NCBI GenBank assembly: GCA_964361185.1
Contig: CAYHZS010000001.1
Span: 1-48,043, forward strand
Length of the DNA: 48,043 nucleotides
Direction: 5' to 3'
Origin: JBAZYZ01 sp964361185
Lineage (GTDB): Bacteria; Patescibacteriota; Minisyncoccia; Phycocordibacterales; VMEP01
The translations under genes and the position numbers were made by a program. Position 1 is the first letter of the stretch; each line of letters begins with the position of its first letter. Below, one piece after another: positions 8,248-17,585 of the stretch. The notes beneath the pieces were generated by a model. That model had not been told where the DNA came from. It worked only from the letters and a program-made list of their open reading frames with translations, and ran no database searches.

Positions 8248-9027
8248 ATGTTCTACAAACTGAAAATTTTGGCTTCAAACTCTTCGCTTGGCATACGGAT
8301 TATCCGCAAGTGGAAAAAGCTTGCCGGACTGAAAGACGGAGAAATTAACGCCAATCTGATAAAGAAATACTCTCCCGGAAAATCATTCGCCGACATCGGC
8401 GCCCTTTGGGGTGTTGACGGGCAAAATTCATTCCTAGCTGAAGAAAGCGGAGCAACAAGAGTCGTAGCGACAGACGTATATCCGGCAAGCGCAAAATTCT
8501 TGGAAGAAAAGAGGAGGATAAACTCCTCAGTGGAATTCATCGAGGGAGACATAAACCTCTCGGAAACCTCTGGAAAAATCGGCCCTTGTGACATCGTTTT
8601 TTGTTCAGGCGTTCTTTATCACACACCTGACCCAGTTCATATGCTCGCCCGCCTGAGATCTATCACCAAAGAAACATTGATACTCAATACCTCGTCTATC
8701 CCAGAAATGCCGGGCATAAAAAACGGCGCTGTTTTTTATCCTTTCCTCAGTGAAAACCAAAGAAAAATATGGAACAGAGGCATAGGCAGCCAAAAGGCAA
8801 TTACCGGACCATATGAACCTGAAAGTGGCTACGGAAACTGGTTTTGGGGAATGACCCCCAGTTCCATAGAATCAATGCTTAAATGCGCAGGATTTGAGGT
8901 GATGGAACGTCATATTTCCCAATTCTTTTCTGTGTTCGTTTGCCGAGCTGTGGAAATAAAATTTACTGCTTCATCGGGAGAGTGGAACACTCCGAAAGAC
9001 AAAGAGTTTCTAAAGTTCAGAAGGTAA
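8248..9027 (+). CDS. Class I SAM-dependent methyltransferase
   Basis: A 259-residue methyltransferase. Motif I is FADIGALWGVDGQNSF (near residue 50), motif II ends in VVATDVYP, and the FCSGVLYHTPDP segment is the motif IV/post-IV region typical of small-molecule and sugar methyltransferases. The first 40 residues are basic and helical. It is the first plus-strand gene after the transketolase operon and heads a run of methyltransferases, so a role in methylating a surface glycan is likely but unproven. It has its own promoter and a structured leader. Confidence 0.85.
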   Translation: MFYKLKILASNSSLGIRIIRKWKKLAGLKDGEINANLIKKYSPGKSFADIGALWGVDGQNSFLAEESGATRVVATDVYPASAKFLEEKRRINSSVEFIEGDINLSETSGKIGPCDIVFCSGVLYHTPDPVHMLARLRSITKETLILNTSSIPEMPGIKNGAVFYPFLSENQRKIWNRGIGSQKAITGPYEPESGYGNWFWGMTPSSIESMLKCAGFEVMERHISQFFSVFVCRAVEIKFTASSGEWNTPKDKEFLKFRR

Positions 9028-9064
9028 TTTTCCCGGGTGAAATTACAAAAAATATTAATATTCC

Positions 9065-9772
9065 ATGGAAAAATTATTTCTAAAAATCCTAAAATACATA
9101 CCCAAATCTGTAAAACATTTTATAAAATTAGGCATTTTCCGTTTAACTGTTCCTATTAAACGTTTTCAGCACGTTCCGTTAAAAGGATTTAAATTTAACT
9201 ATTTTTCTCAAAATGGCGAAGATGGAATTATCGAAGAAATTTTTCGGCGTCTGGATATAAATTCCGGATGGATTGTTGAATTCGGGGCATGGGATGGCAA
9301 ATGTACTTCAAACACTTTTCATCTCTTGGAATCGAAAAAACCATTCAGCGCTGTTTATATTGAAGGAGACAAAAACCGTTACCAAGATCTCCTCCAAACA
9401 GCCAAGGGGTACCCGATTATTCCCGTTAATTCTTATGTTGCTCCCGATGGAGAAAATTCGCTCGATCTCATTCTTAACAAAACTCCGATACCCAAAAATT
9501 TTGAACTCCTTTCTGTAGATGTGGACGGAATTGACTATCATCTTTGGAAAAGCTTAAAAAACTATACTCCCAAAATAGTCATCATAGAAACCGACATGGG
9601 CATTCCCATAGGGGTCAAACAAATACACAGCTATAAACACAGATACACCTCATACACAAGTATGGTTGGGCTGGGAAATGAAAAAGGGTATACTTGCGTG
9701 TGCAACGTTGGAAATTTGTTTTTTGTCAGAAACGATTTATTTAGCAAACTTGAAGTGCAGGCTTTAACGTAA
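9065..9772 (+). CDS. FkbM-like methyltransferase
   Basis: A 235-residue protein with a Rossmann methyltransferase core. Visible are FSQNGEDGIIEEIF, VEFGAWDGKCTSNTFHL (motif I), AVYIEGDKNRY (motif II) and LLSVDVDGIDYHLW, which corresponds to the DxEGxE region of FkbM enzymes with Asp-Gly-Ile-Asp in place of Glu-Gly-x-Glu. FkbM enzymes O-methylate sugars or polyketides. This sequence is at the divergent edge of the family. It is followed by a decayed second FkbM copy and an intact third one, so this stretch expanded by duplication or repeated acquisition. Confidence 0.75.
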   Translation: MEKLFLKILKYIPKSVKHFIKLGIFRLTVPIKRFQHVPLKGFKFNYFSQNGEDGIIEEIFRRLDINSGWIVEFGAWDGKCTSNTFHLLESKKPFSAVYIEGDKNRYQDLLQTAKGYPIIPVNSYVAPDGENSLDLILNKTPIPKNFELLSVDVDGIDYHLWKSLKNYTPKIVIIETDMGIPIGVKQIHSYKHRYTSYTSMVGLGNEKGYTCVCNVGNLFFVRNDLFSKLEVQALT

Positions 9773-9812
9773 AGTGTAATCTGTTTTTTGTGAATAAGGG
9801 TCAAAAAATTAT

Positions 9813-10054
9813 ATGAAAAAAACTATTCAAAAATTGTTTAACCTAATAGGGACTGAAATAAGAAAAAAGGGTCTCTATAGCTATCATCACTCCATGGGGT
9901 CCTGACACAGTTGCGCAATATGGGATTCACCTCAAAATCAATCATAGACATAGGCGCAGCTTTTGGAGACTGAGCTCGCATCACCATAAAAATATTTCCC
10001 GAAGCGTCATATGTGCTTGTTGGACTGCTCAAAGAATATGAAAAAATTAATTAA
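9813..10054 (+). pseudogene. Decayed FkbM methyltransferase relic
   Basis: The first frame starts at ATG 9813 and stops after 30 codons (TGA at 9903). Two bases over, the frame from 9902 reads GFTSKSIIDIGAAFGD, a clear FkbM motif I, then meets TGA at a position where family members often have Trp, and continues through FPEASYVLVGLLKEYEKIN to TAA at 10054. The fragment therefore carries a frameshift and an internal stop and lacks the remaining two thirds of the family length. It runs into the start of the intact FkbM gene at 10038, so the copy was probably cut off when that gene was inserted or recombined in. Confidence 0.72.
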
Positions 10055-10790
10055 AAAAATCTTTTTTGGTAAACAAACATTTCAATCTTTTTGGAGGGGA
10101 CTATTTGATATTTCAATTGAGGGAATGAATATAGGAACCGGGGGACGTAATTTTAGTGAAAGCGGAGAGGAATACGCCATGAGATACGCGCTAAACAAAG
10201 AAAGCTGTCCTGTTGTCTTTGACGTCGGTGCCCAGGGCGGGGATTACACTAAAAACATAATAGAGTTTACTCGGGGAAAAGCCGAGATTTACGCTTTTGA
10301 GCCGTGCCTCAGAGATTATCTGGAGCTTGAAAAACAATTTGAAAATAAGGTGACTCTTATCAACAGCGCCCTGGGGGAAATAGAGGGAGAAGGGACTCTC
10401 TATTATCCTGAAAATACGAGAGGTTTAAGTTCTCTATATAAACCGGGGAAGGAATTCGACAGGAGCGAGAAGGTGAAAATAGAAACTCTGAACGGTTTCT
10501 GTGCGCGAAACGGAATAAAAAATATAGATTTGCTTAAACTTGATACCGAAGGCAACGAACTAAAATGCCTTATGGGTTCAAAAAATATGCTAAAAAATAT
10601 AAAATTCATACAATTCGAATTTTCCGTATCCAGCCGTGATTCACGGACATATTTTAAGGATATTTTTGAATTTCTGTCCGATTACAAAATCTACCGAATA
10701 CTTAAGGACGGGCTCTATGAAATAAGAAGTCCCGAAAGAATCACGGAACTCCTATTCACCACAAATTACCTGGCCGAAAGAAAAAATTAA
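10038..10790 (+). CDS. FkbM family methyltransferase
   Basis: A 250-residue enzyme with all FkbM motifs: VVFDVGAQGGDYTKNI (SAM binding), AFEPCLRDYLEL (acidic residue for the ribose) and LLKLDTEGNELKCLMG (the DxEGxE segment). I start it at ATG 10038 (MKKLIKKIFFG), which matches the basic, helical N-termini of neighbouring FkbM genes; an in-frame ATG at 10011 belongs to the overlapping relic. Expected activity is O-methylation of a glycan hydroxyl. It is followed after three bases by a GT2 gene, so the two are probably co-transcribed. Confidence 0.86.
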   Translation: MKKLIKKIFFGKQTFQSFWRGLFDISIEGMNIGTGGRNFSESGEEYAMRYALNKESCPVVFDVGAQGGDYTKNIIEFTRGKAEIYAFEPCLRDYLELEKQFENKVTLINSALGEIEGEGTLYYPENTRGLSSLYKPGKEFDRSEKVKIETLNGFCARNGIKNIDLLKLDTEGNELKCLMGSKNMLKNIKFIQFEFSVSSRDSRTYFKDIFEFLSDYKIYRILKDGLYEIRSPERITELLFTTNYLAERKN

Positions 10791-10793
10791 TCC

Positions 10794-11690
10794 ATGAAAT
10801 TAAGCATCGTCACTCCGGTCTATAACGGCGAAAAATACCTAGCGGAAACCATCGAAAGCGTCCTCTCGCAGGAGGGAGATTTTGAGGTTGAATACATAAT
10901 AAAGGACGGTGGCTCAAACGACGACACCGTGAAAATTATAAAATCGTATGATGAAAAACTCCGCGCGGGGCAATACCCTATCAAATGTAGCGATATCTCC
11001 TTCAAATGGTACTCCGGAAAAGACTTGGGCATGTATGACGCCATAAACAAGGGATTTGAGGGCGCCACGGGCGAGATTTACGCCTGGATTAACAGCGACG
11101 ACTTATACCTGCCCGGAGCCTTCTCGGCTGTTATACGAGCATTTGAAGCGTTTCCGGAAGTTGAATGGCTGAAGGGCGAGGGTTTCCTGATAGACGAATC
11201 ATCCAAAACTCGCGAGGAAATACTGTCCTACGCGTACAGGCAGGATTGGATAGCCCGCGGTTTTTACGGCACAGTCGCGCCCTTTATACCGCAGGAAACG
11301 GCTTTCTGGTGCGCCCTGCTCTGGCGCAAATCGGGCGGAATCGACAAAACATTAAAACTTGCCGGGGATTATTCTCTGTGGATTAAATTCGCGCGGTACG
11401 CGCCACTTTGGACACTTGACGTTAAGGTAAGCTGTTTCCGAACCTCGGATACCCAATTGACTCACACAATGGGTGACTACCGAAAGGAACAACAGGACTT
11501 ACTTCCGCACAAAGACTTTCTTTACTATATAGTTGAAATATTTTTTTGGATTAAGTCAAAAACAAAATGGTACCCGGGCTTTTCAGTCGTTCTTTACAAA
11601 ATATTCTTTGGAAGCCAGCGGGAACAAGCCATCTATCCCCGCCCTGATAACACCATAGAAAAAAGAACTGTTGATTCATATCTGGTTTAA
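10794..11690 (+). CDS. Glycosyltransferase family 2
   Basis: A 298-residue GT-A transferase. LSIVTPVYNGEKYLAETI opens the fold, IKDGGSNDDT is the nucleotide-binding loop, and YAWINSDDLYLPGAF holds the metal-binding SDD motif. This pattern (DGGSxDGT and NSDD) is typical of the WcaA-like GT2 subgroup that builds capsule and O-antigen repeats. No membrane helices are seen. It lies between two FkbM genes, so the sugar it adds may be methylated by one of them. Confidence 0.9.
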   Translation: MKLSIVTPVYNGEKYLAETIESVLSQEGDFEVEYIIKDGGSNDDTVKIIKSYDEKLRAGQYPIKCSDISFKWYSGKDLGMYDAINKGFEGATGEIYAWINSDDLYLPGAFSAVIRAFEAFPEVEWLKGEGFLIDESSKTREEILSYAYRQDWIARGFYGTVAPFIPQETAFWCALLWRKSGGIDKTLKLAGDYSLWIKFARYAPLWTLDVKVSCFRTSDTQLTHTMGDYRKEQQDLLPHKDFLYYIVEIFFWIKSKTKWYPGFSVVLYKIFFGSQREQAIYPRPDNTIEKRTVDSYLV

Positions 11691-11715
11691 CGGGTAAAAT
11701 GGCATCTATAGCACC

Positions 11716-12543
11716 ATGAAACAATTCATAAAAAATATCACTCCCCCATTTGTTTATAACCTGTTAAAAAGGATTCTGGTTAAGCCACAAATCTTTTCTC
11801 CTAAATGGAACACTCTTTCCTATGAACCGCTCAAGGGCATACAGATGTTTTTCGACCCTTCCGGACCATGGCAGAAAAAAATCCTCGATAGCACATACGA
11901 CGATTTTCTTTTTGAGGCGGTAGAAAAAGTGGAACCGGCAGGCAAAATAATTTTTGATATAGGGGCACATATAGGGTTCCATACAATTTACTTCGCGAGA
12001 CTTGTTGGTCCAAGTGGCAAAGTTTACGCCTTTGAACCTAATCCAAAAAATTTTGAAAGACTGAAGCTTATACAGGACAAAAATAACGACATTAAAAATA
12101 TCATTTCCCCGGTTCAAGTTGCAGTTTCGGATGTATTGGGCACTGAAGAATTCAACACAATTGATGATATAGAGAGTGGGAGAAGTTCCGGCGGATTTAT
12201 TGATACGGCTGATACCATACGGGAACGGAGCGCCTACGAAACAATGGGTTTTAAGAAAACCAAAGTAAAAACCGTTCCTATGGATCTTTTCAGCGAAGAA
12301 TTAGGCATAAAAGATTCTCCAGACATTATAAAAATAGACGTCGAAGGAGCCGAATCCTTGGTTCTCTTGGGAGCCAGAAAAACTATAGTAGACAAAAAAC
12401 CAATCCTTTTTATGGAAATTCATTCCATGCTTAATATGATTAATGTCGTGTCCTTTCTTTCTTCCATTTCATATGACTTAAAAATCCTGAAGGAAGAGAG
12501 CGATGGTAGGTGTTTTATAGAAGCAAAGCCGAAAAAAAGATGA
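11716..12543 (+). CDS. FkbM family methyltransferase
   Basis: A 275-residue FkbM enzyme. IIFDIGAHIGFHTIYFARL is motif I, VYAFEPNPKNFERL is motif II and DIIKIDVEGAESLVLLGA is the family signature. Residues of the middle loop (about 145-190) are longer than in the neighbour at 10038, so the two are paralogues rather than a recent duplicate. Its stop overlaps the start of the next gene by four bases (ATGA), coupling it to the fucosyltransferase-like gene. Confidence 0.9.
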   Translation: MKQFIKNITPPFVYNLLKRILVKPQIFSPKWNTLSYEPLKGIQMFFDPSGPWQKKILDSTYDDFLFEAVEKVEPAGKIIFDIGAHIGFHTIYFARLVGPSGKVYAFEPNPKNFERLKLIQDKNNDIKNIISPVQVAVSDVLGTEEFNTIDDIESGRSSGGFIDTADTIRERSAYETMGFKKTKVKTVPMDLFSEELGIKDSPDIIKIDVEGAESLVLLGARKTIVDKKPILFMEIHSMLNMINVVSFLSSISYDLKILKEESDGRCFIEAKPKKR

Positions 12544-13478
12544 CGAAAATTACAATTATCCGCGTATCTGGCAATGAACTAGCTAACCAGTTATGGAATT
12601 ATATAAGTATATATGCCTATACCTTAGAACGCGGGTTTGGGCTTAAAAATCCGTCCTTCTTTGAATACGGCGAATATTTCACTATGTCTCCAGCTCATAA
12701 TTTACTGTGCAAAATAATCTTCTTTTTGCCTTTTCGCAATTATGTAAAAAGAAAGACTGCGCTTCAGCGGAAAATCTGGAGAAAGCTATATACTTGGTAT
12801 TCTGGAACTGTTCTACGTAAACACACGGCTCAAGTCGTCAGTTCAAACAACGCGTCTTTAGAGCCATACTATCTCCCCCCCTCATCTAAACCGCAGAAAC
12901 GGCTGACAGAACTCGAGCTTGGTCACGGTAGCTTATATTTTGACGGTTGGCTTTTTAGAAACCCTACAGGCATAGAAAAATATCGTAAGGAAATCAGGGA
13001 ATATTTCCAGCCCCGACAAGACATAAAAAAATCCGTGGAAGGACAGATAAAGGACCTTCGAAGCAGATTTAAAAAAATCATAGGGGTTCATATTCGCCAA
13101 GGCGACTACAAAAACTGGCGGAATGGAACATATTTTATACCCCAAACACGAGTACGGGAAAGTCTCGACGAGTATTCAAAAATTAAAGGACTAAATAATT
13201 CGGAAGCATGCTTCGTCATAACTTCTGATGAGAAGATTGAAACTGATTTATTTACCGGATTAAATATTTTCATAAGCGAAGGAAATGCTGTCCACGACAT
13301 ATTTCTCCTTTCAAAGACCGACGTCGTAATTGGCTCAAATTCCACTTTCGGTGCTTTTGCTTCATACTATGGCAACATTCCGTTTATTGTAATGCAAAAA
13401 GAACGTATGGATTGGAACTATTATAAAGATAAAAAAACATTTTTTGAAAACAAATACTCCAGTTTTGTTTATTACTAA
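12540..13478 (+). CDS. GT11-like (alpha-1,2-fucosyltransferase family) glycosyltransferase
   Basis: A 312-residue protein. The N-terminus IIRVSGNELANQLWNYISIY is a variant of the GNQLFQYA element, GVHIRQGDYKNW is the HxRxGDY donor motif, and VIGSNSTFGAFASYYGN is the third family motif. GT11 enzymes transfer fucose or a related deoxysugar in alpha-1,2 linkage; donor identity is inferred from the family, and no GDP-fucose genes are in the window. I start it at ATG 12540, which overlaps the FkbM stop; an in-frame ATG ten codons earlier is less likely. Confidence 0.82.
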   Translation: MTKITIIRVSGNELANQLWNYISIYAYTLERGFGLKNPSFFEYGEYFTMSPAHNLLCKIIFFLPFRNYVKRKTALQRKIWRKLYTWYSGTVLRKHTAQVVSSNNASLEPYYLPPSSKPQKRLTELELGHGSLYFDGWLFRNPTGIEKYRKEIREYFQPRQDIKKSVEGQIKDLRSRFKKIIGVHIRQGDYKNWRNGTYFIPQTRVRESLDEYSKIKGLNNSEACFVITSDEKIETDLFTGLNIFISEGNAVHDIFLLSKTDVVIGSNSTFGAFASYYGNIPFIVMQKERMDWNYYKDKKTFFENKYSSFVYY

Positions 13479-13544
13479 TTAATTCTGGGTTGTGAAACTT
13501 ACTTCATAGTTCAATACGTTCTATGGTAGTGTAAAAAATACTTA

Positions 13545-14471
13545 GTGTTTAAAAGGAAAAATCACGTGGATAATAATAAATTTATGTCTTTTGCTATACG
13601 TAATATTCATCTTCTAATTTTAGGGGGTGCCTTTGTTGTTTCATCGTTCGGCCTTATCTTCGTCGAAAAATTTGATTTGTCCAGACTTAAAGATTTCGGC
13701 CCGGTTGCTCATATATATTTTGACGGAATAAAAAATGGACTGGTTGTTGCAACTTTGATACTTTTTATTGCCTTTTTGTCTTTTATTATTTTAGAAAAAC
13801 ATATAGGTAAGGTTAAAACGATTGTGGAGTCTTTATGGTTAAGTCAGAGCAATGCCAGAAAAAACCTCCTAATTTTGTTAGTCTGTTTGATATTTGTATT
13901 CGCAAGTCACGCAGGGAATATACTGAACGGCTATTTCAATATGGACGACTTTGAGGTCGTAGGCATAAATCATTCCGTCCCCTTCTCCCAAGCGATACTT
14001 ATGCCACACGGCAATGACCACACCATTCCTCTTTTCAGAGCAGAAATGAAAGCGCTTGATTCCGCGTTTGGTCAAAATAAAACTCCATATAATATTTTTG
14101 TCTTTATAGTTTTGGCTCTTATCCCTTTCTTTACCTACCTGACACTTAAACGACTTGGTTTCTCTATTTTAAGCTTTGTTATATTTTTAATACTTTTTAG
14201 TGGAACAACAAGCTGGGCCGATATGCTTACCGGTTTTTATATAGTATCTGTTTACCTTCAGATTATATTTTTTTTCACCATAGCTTTCTGGTCATACACC
14301 GCATGGTCGCAGTCAAAAAAGAACAGATATATGGTTTTTTTTACCGTCGCAATTCTTCTGGCTCTTATGTCCGACACTTCAGGCCTATGGGTCATCCCGG
14401 CAATATTCTTTTGCATTGTTTGTATATACTGGGCTAATCTTTTAGACGAGAGGACTAAAAAACTAACATGA
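13545..14471 (+). CDS. GT-C-like membrane protein, N-terminal half (possibly frameshifted)
   Basis: A 308-residue protein with about seven predicted membrane helices. The first periplasmic loop carries NMDDFEVVGIN, an acidic pair at the place where GT-C transferases hold their catalytic Asp. The start is uncertain: GTG 13545 is the longest, but GTG 13566 has AAGGA eight bases upstream. The gene ends at TGA 14469-14471, overlapping the next ATG by four bases. One extra A in the A6 run at 14457-14462 would fuse both frames into a single protein of about 765 residues with an unbroken cytoplasmic loop. It may be half of a split gene, a frameshifted gene or a sequencing error. Confidence 0.75.
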   Translation: MFKRKNHVDNNKFMSFAIRNIHLLILGGAFVVSSFGLIFVEKFDLSRLKDFGPVAHIYFDGIKNGLVVATLILFIAFLSFIILEKHIGKVKTIVESLWLSQSNARKNLLILLVCLIFVFASHAGNILNGYFNMDDFEVVGINHSVPFSQAILMPHGNDHTIPLFRAEMKALDSAFGQNKTPYNIFVFIVLALIPFFTYLTLKRLGFSILSFVIFLILFSGTTSWADMLTGFYIVSVYLQIIFFFTIAFWSYTAWSQSKKNRYMVFFTVAILLALMSDTSGLWVIPAIFFCIVCIYWANLLDERTKKLT

Positions 14472-15838
14472 GTTTTTTTAAAGAAAACAAGGTTCCGCTC
14501 GTTCTGCTCGCCGCAATCTCTCTGATTTTCACCGGTTTTTTGATTTTTACTTTTACTGTTGTGCAACCCGGAACTTTTCTTTCAACACTAAGCGCGGAAA
14601 ATATGGACCCCTCTGTTTCCCCAAATGAGAAAGCGGAGAATTGGAAACCAATACCGCTTGCAAGCAACTTCTTGTCGTTTTTCGCCAATGGGGTGTCATT
14701 ACCAATGATTGCCCCAAACATCGTAAAACTTTTGGCTCATCCGGCTCTTTATGACAAAGCAAAATCATTCTGGCCTGCCATGGAAATAATCATCATCGTC
14801 TTAAATATAGCGCTATTCTGGTTCGCTTTCAGACATTCTTCGGGTAAAGAAAAAATTCTCCTTGTACTACTAATACTTCTAATGTCAGTTACGATATCCG
14901 AGGTAATAATCGCGAGACCAAACCACAATATAATTCCTGATTTTGATTTCAGGTACGCCGGAGCGCCGTTTTATTTTTACAGCTTGATAATGGTCGTCTT
15001 CGCTTCAATCCTGACGAAGATAAAAAGCGAGGGTGTTTCCAAGACTATAATTTCAATTGTTATTGTTATCTTCGCCGCCCAACAGGCTTTCAGTTTTCAG
15101 GCGGTCCGCATGAAGGAAGAATCCGCGTTGAGAGAAAAGTCCGTCGTGCTCCTAGACCGAAACTTGCTCTCCGAACTTGATGTTTTAAGCAAAGGAGATT
15201 TCCCTCTGGTAATGCCGAATCTTTCCGGTTCACATATATTTGAGCCTATGCCGGGTTTTGCGCTTGCCGATTATCTCCTCTTTTTTGATAATAAGTCGCC
15301 GATAAAGCTCATCCGAAACAGCTATATGCCTCCCGATTTAAAAACCCGCTCTGTCGCTACCGTGAAAAGCCTTCGATTGGAAACAAGTTCTAAATTCAAA
15401 GAGGCTCTCAAAAAATCACCGATAATAAAATCATATTACGCTTCTCCATCGTTGATGACTTATGAAGCCTCTAATTCATCGAGTAGATACGCAAATCCGG
15501 CCGTGCCCGGCGCAAACGGAAAAAACGTCATAAGACAGGGCGAATTCGACCCTGAAAAAATAAATATCATCTGGTTTTCGCTTTACACCGACGATATTCC
15601 AGGAAATTTGGAACTTTTCTTTTCTTTCAAAAACGACTTCGGCGTAGAGGGACCAATGGGAAGAATAAGAGTAGACGACTATACTCCGCTTGTTTCAAGA
15701 GACGGGCGCCGCCTCTATTACATAGAAACCAATCTTCTTCAGCTCTATACATTCTCCCTTTCCGAAAAAATATCAGACCTTACTCTCCACATACCTAAAA
15801 CAAAAAACGCTTCCTTGGAAAAAGTTTACTTTAGGTAG
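14468..15838 (+). CDS. GT-C-like membrane protein, C-terminal half
   Basis: A 456-residue protein. It begins with a basic segment and a membrane helix, then has further helices to about residue 210, followed by a soluble C-terminal domain of about 240 residues rich in beta-type sequence (VMPNLSGSHIFEPMPGF, NIIWFSLYTDDIPGNLELFF). The layout of helices then an extracytoplasmic domain fits a lipid-linked-sugar glycosyltransferase. The upstream frame at 13545 supplies the missing first helices and acidic loop, so the two probably act as one protein. The 3' end overlaps the convergent gene at 15831 by eight bases. Confidence 0.75.
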   Translation: MSFFKENKVPLVLLAAISLIFTGFLIFTFTVVQPGTFLSTLSAENMDPSVSPNEKAENWKPIPLASNFLSFFANGVSLPMIAPNIVKLLAHPALYDKAKSFWPAMEIIIIVLNIALFWFAFRHSSGKEKILLVLLILLMSVTISEVIIARPNHNIIPDFDFRYAGAPFYFYSLIMVVFASILTKIKSEGVSKTIISIVIVIFAAQQAFSFQAVRMKEESALREKSVVLLDRNLLSELDVLSKGDFPLVMPNLSGSHIFEPMPGFALADYLLFFDNKSPIKLIRNSYMPPDLKTRSVATVKSLRLETSSKFKEALKKSPIIKSYYASPSLMTYEASNSSSRYANPAVPGANGKNVIRQGEFDPEKINIIWFSLYTDDIPGNLELFFSFKNDFGVEGPMGRIRVDDYTPLVSRDGRRLYYIETNLLQLYTFSLSEKISDLTLHIPKTKNASLEKVYFR

Positions 15839-17495
15839 ATTTCTTCAGAACCAGCAGAATTGAAACTCCGAAGGGAAAACTGACATACTTGAGCATCTTT
15901 CTCTCCGCGCCAAAAATGAAGGAAAAAACTTTATCTAGAGTTGGGCTATTGATATCAAAATCCGATTCTCTTCCTTTTATGCCGAGTATTCTGCTAAATA
16001 TACGGAGAAGAGCAATCGGTGGGAAAAGGAACGTGTTGAAGTACGACGAACGCAATACGGAAAGAGGAGACGAGTCCCTTATTTTTTTCAAAAGATTATT
16101 TTTAGTATACCGGCGGTAATGATGGGCCACTTCGTCCTGCACGCCCCAAAGGAACATATAGGCCGGAACCATGATAATGGCAATACCTCCAGGCTTTAGT
16201 ACTCGCTCTATTTCAGCCAAAGCCCATTTTTCGTCCTCTAGATGCTCCAATACGTCAAGGGTAAAGACCGCATCGAAAGTATTTTCAGGAAAATGAATTT
16301 TGTGCGCGTCTATCACTCCTAGGTTTTTCACCCCCTGAAGCTTGCCGAACTTAATGGCCTCTTCGGAAATATCCAGACCATGCGCGTCAAACCCGAGCTT
16401 TTGAAGCTCGTCCACGAAAATACCTGAGCCACAGCCGAAATCCAGCACTTTGGTTTCCTCGGGTTTTTTGTGGAGATAAGAATGGAGATTGTCTTTAACA
16501 ATCACACGCCTGCCTACCATGAGCCAGTGTTCTTTCTCTATCTTAAAATAATTTTTATAAAAGCTTCTTTCCATTCCTGATGTGTTTAAATCCCATAAAT
16601 TCCAGTTAAATCTTTCTATGTATTCCCTAAGGCACACCTTCCAATCGCGCGTAAGATGCGGGGCAAGTTTCCTTAATCCGATATTTATAAGTTTTTCCGA
16701 ACGCGGACGCTTAGCGAAGTAGTTTTCGGAGAAAAAGCTGGAATCAACTTCCTTTACTTTGACCTGATTTTTAAGGCCAAAACATTCCAAAAGATATCTG
16801 GCGATGTCGGCACGACTACCTCCACCGTCACACGCCCCATGATACAAACCGTAAGCACCATGGTCAAGAAGATATTTCATAGACTGGGCCAAATCATACG
16901 TGTGGCAAGGCGTGCCGAACTTATCGTTAACCACGGCGATTTCCTTGGCGCCGGCTCGAAGCTGTTTGATTATTTTATTTATGAATTTTTTGTCTTTTTT
17001 AGGCCCCGCCCCCATCATCCATCCAGCGCGTATGACTATTGATTTGGGCAAAGTCCTCGCCACCAGTTCCCCGCCGTATTTTGACTTGCCATAAACACTT
17101 AAGGGATTGGGCATATCGCTTTCGTCGTATTCGTCCTTACCACCGTCAAATATTCCTGCCGTGGAAATGTAGACCAGTGGTATATTGTGGTCTCTCGCGT
17201 ACTCCGCGACGTTTTGCACACCACCCGTGTTTGTGGAATAGGCATCATCAGGATGAAGCTCACAATATTCCATATCTGTGAGCGCCGCGAGATGAATTAT
17301 GTAATTTGGTTTTACCTTAGCGAGATAACCCGCGACATCTTTGGAAACTCTGACATCAAGCCTTTCAAGCCACGGCACGTTCAAATCAATATCTGAAGCG
17401 CGCACTTGGCACACATCCTTAAACGCCTCATAAACGGCTTCCCCGAGCATCCCGCCACAGCCGGTTATGACAACTCTGTCGCTTTTATGTAGCAT
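15831..17495 (-). CDS. Fusion: RmlD-like dTDP-sugar reductase + class I methyltransferase
   Basis: A single 554-residue frame holding two enzymes. Residues 7-290 are RmlD-like: TGCGGMLG (11-18) binds NAD(P)H, YISTAGIFDG carries the catalytic Ser/Thr, and Y135-GKS-K139 is the catalytic pair. Residues 345-550 are a methyltransferase: VLDFGCGSGIFVDEL (350-364), FTLDVLEHLEDEKWAL and a C-terminal hydrophobic region. The RmlD family makes dTDP-L-rhamnose from the 4-keto sugar; the attached domain suggests that the same protein also methylates a sugar or lipid-linked intermediate. rmlA, rmlB and rmlC are not in the window. A GT2 gene lies upstream on the same strand. Confidence 0.88.
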   Translation of the reverse strand: MLHKSDRVVITGCGGMLGEAVYEAFKDVCQVRASDIDLNVPWLERLDVRVSKDVAGYLAKVKPNYIIHLAALTDMEYCELHPDDAYSTNTGGVQNVAEYARDHNIPLVYISTAGIFDGGKDEYDESDMPNPLSVYGKSKYGGELVARTLPKSIVIRAGWMMGAGPKKDKKFINKIIKQLRAGAKEIAVVNDKFGTPCHTYDLAQSMKYLLDHGAYGLYHGACDGGGSRADIARYLLECFGLKNQVKVKEVDSSFFSENYFAKRPRSEKLINIGLRKLAPHLTRDWKVCLREYIERFNWNLWDLNTSGMERSFYKNYFKIEKEHWLMVGRRVIVKDNLHSYLHKKPEETKVLDFGCGSGIFVDELQKLGFDAHGLDISEEAIKFGKLQGVKNLGVIDAHKIHFPENTFDAVFTLDVLEHLEDEKWALAEIERVLKPGGIAIIMVPAYMFLWGVQDEVAHHYRRYTKNNLLKKIRDSSPLSVLRSSYFNTFLFPPIALLRIFSRILGIKGRESDFDINSPTLDKVFSFIFGAERKMLKYVSFPFGVSILLVLKKST

Positions 17496-17585
17496 AGAAA
17501 ATTATATAACTGGATACCATTTAATTGGTTCTTTCGATCGAAATGTAAAAAGCAGTAGCTTCCTCCATTTCTTTCTCGCTGCCAA

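Noticed and set aside
10820..11068. Minus-strand frame opposite the GT2 gene at 10794
   Set aside because: It has no motif or start signals and lies entirely within a well-supported gene.
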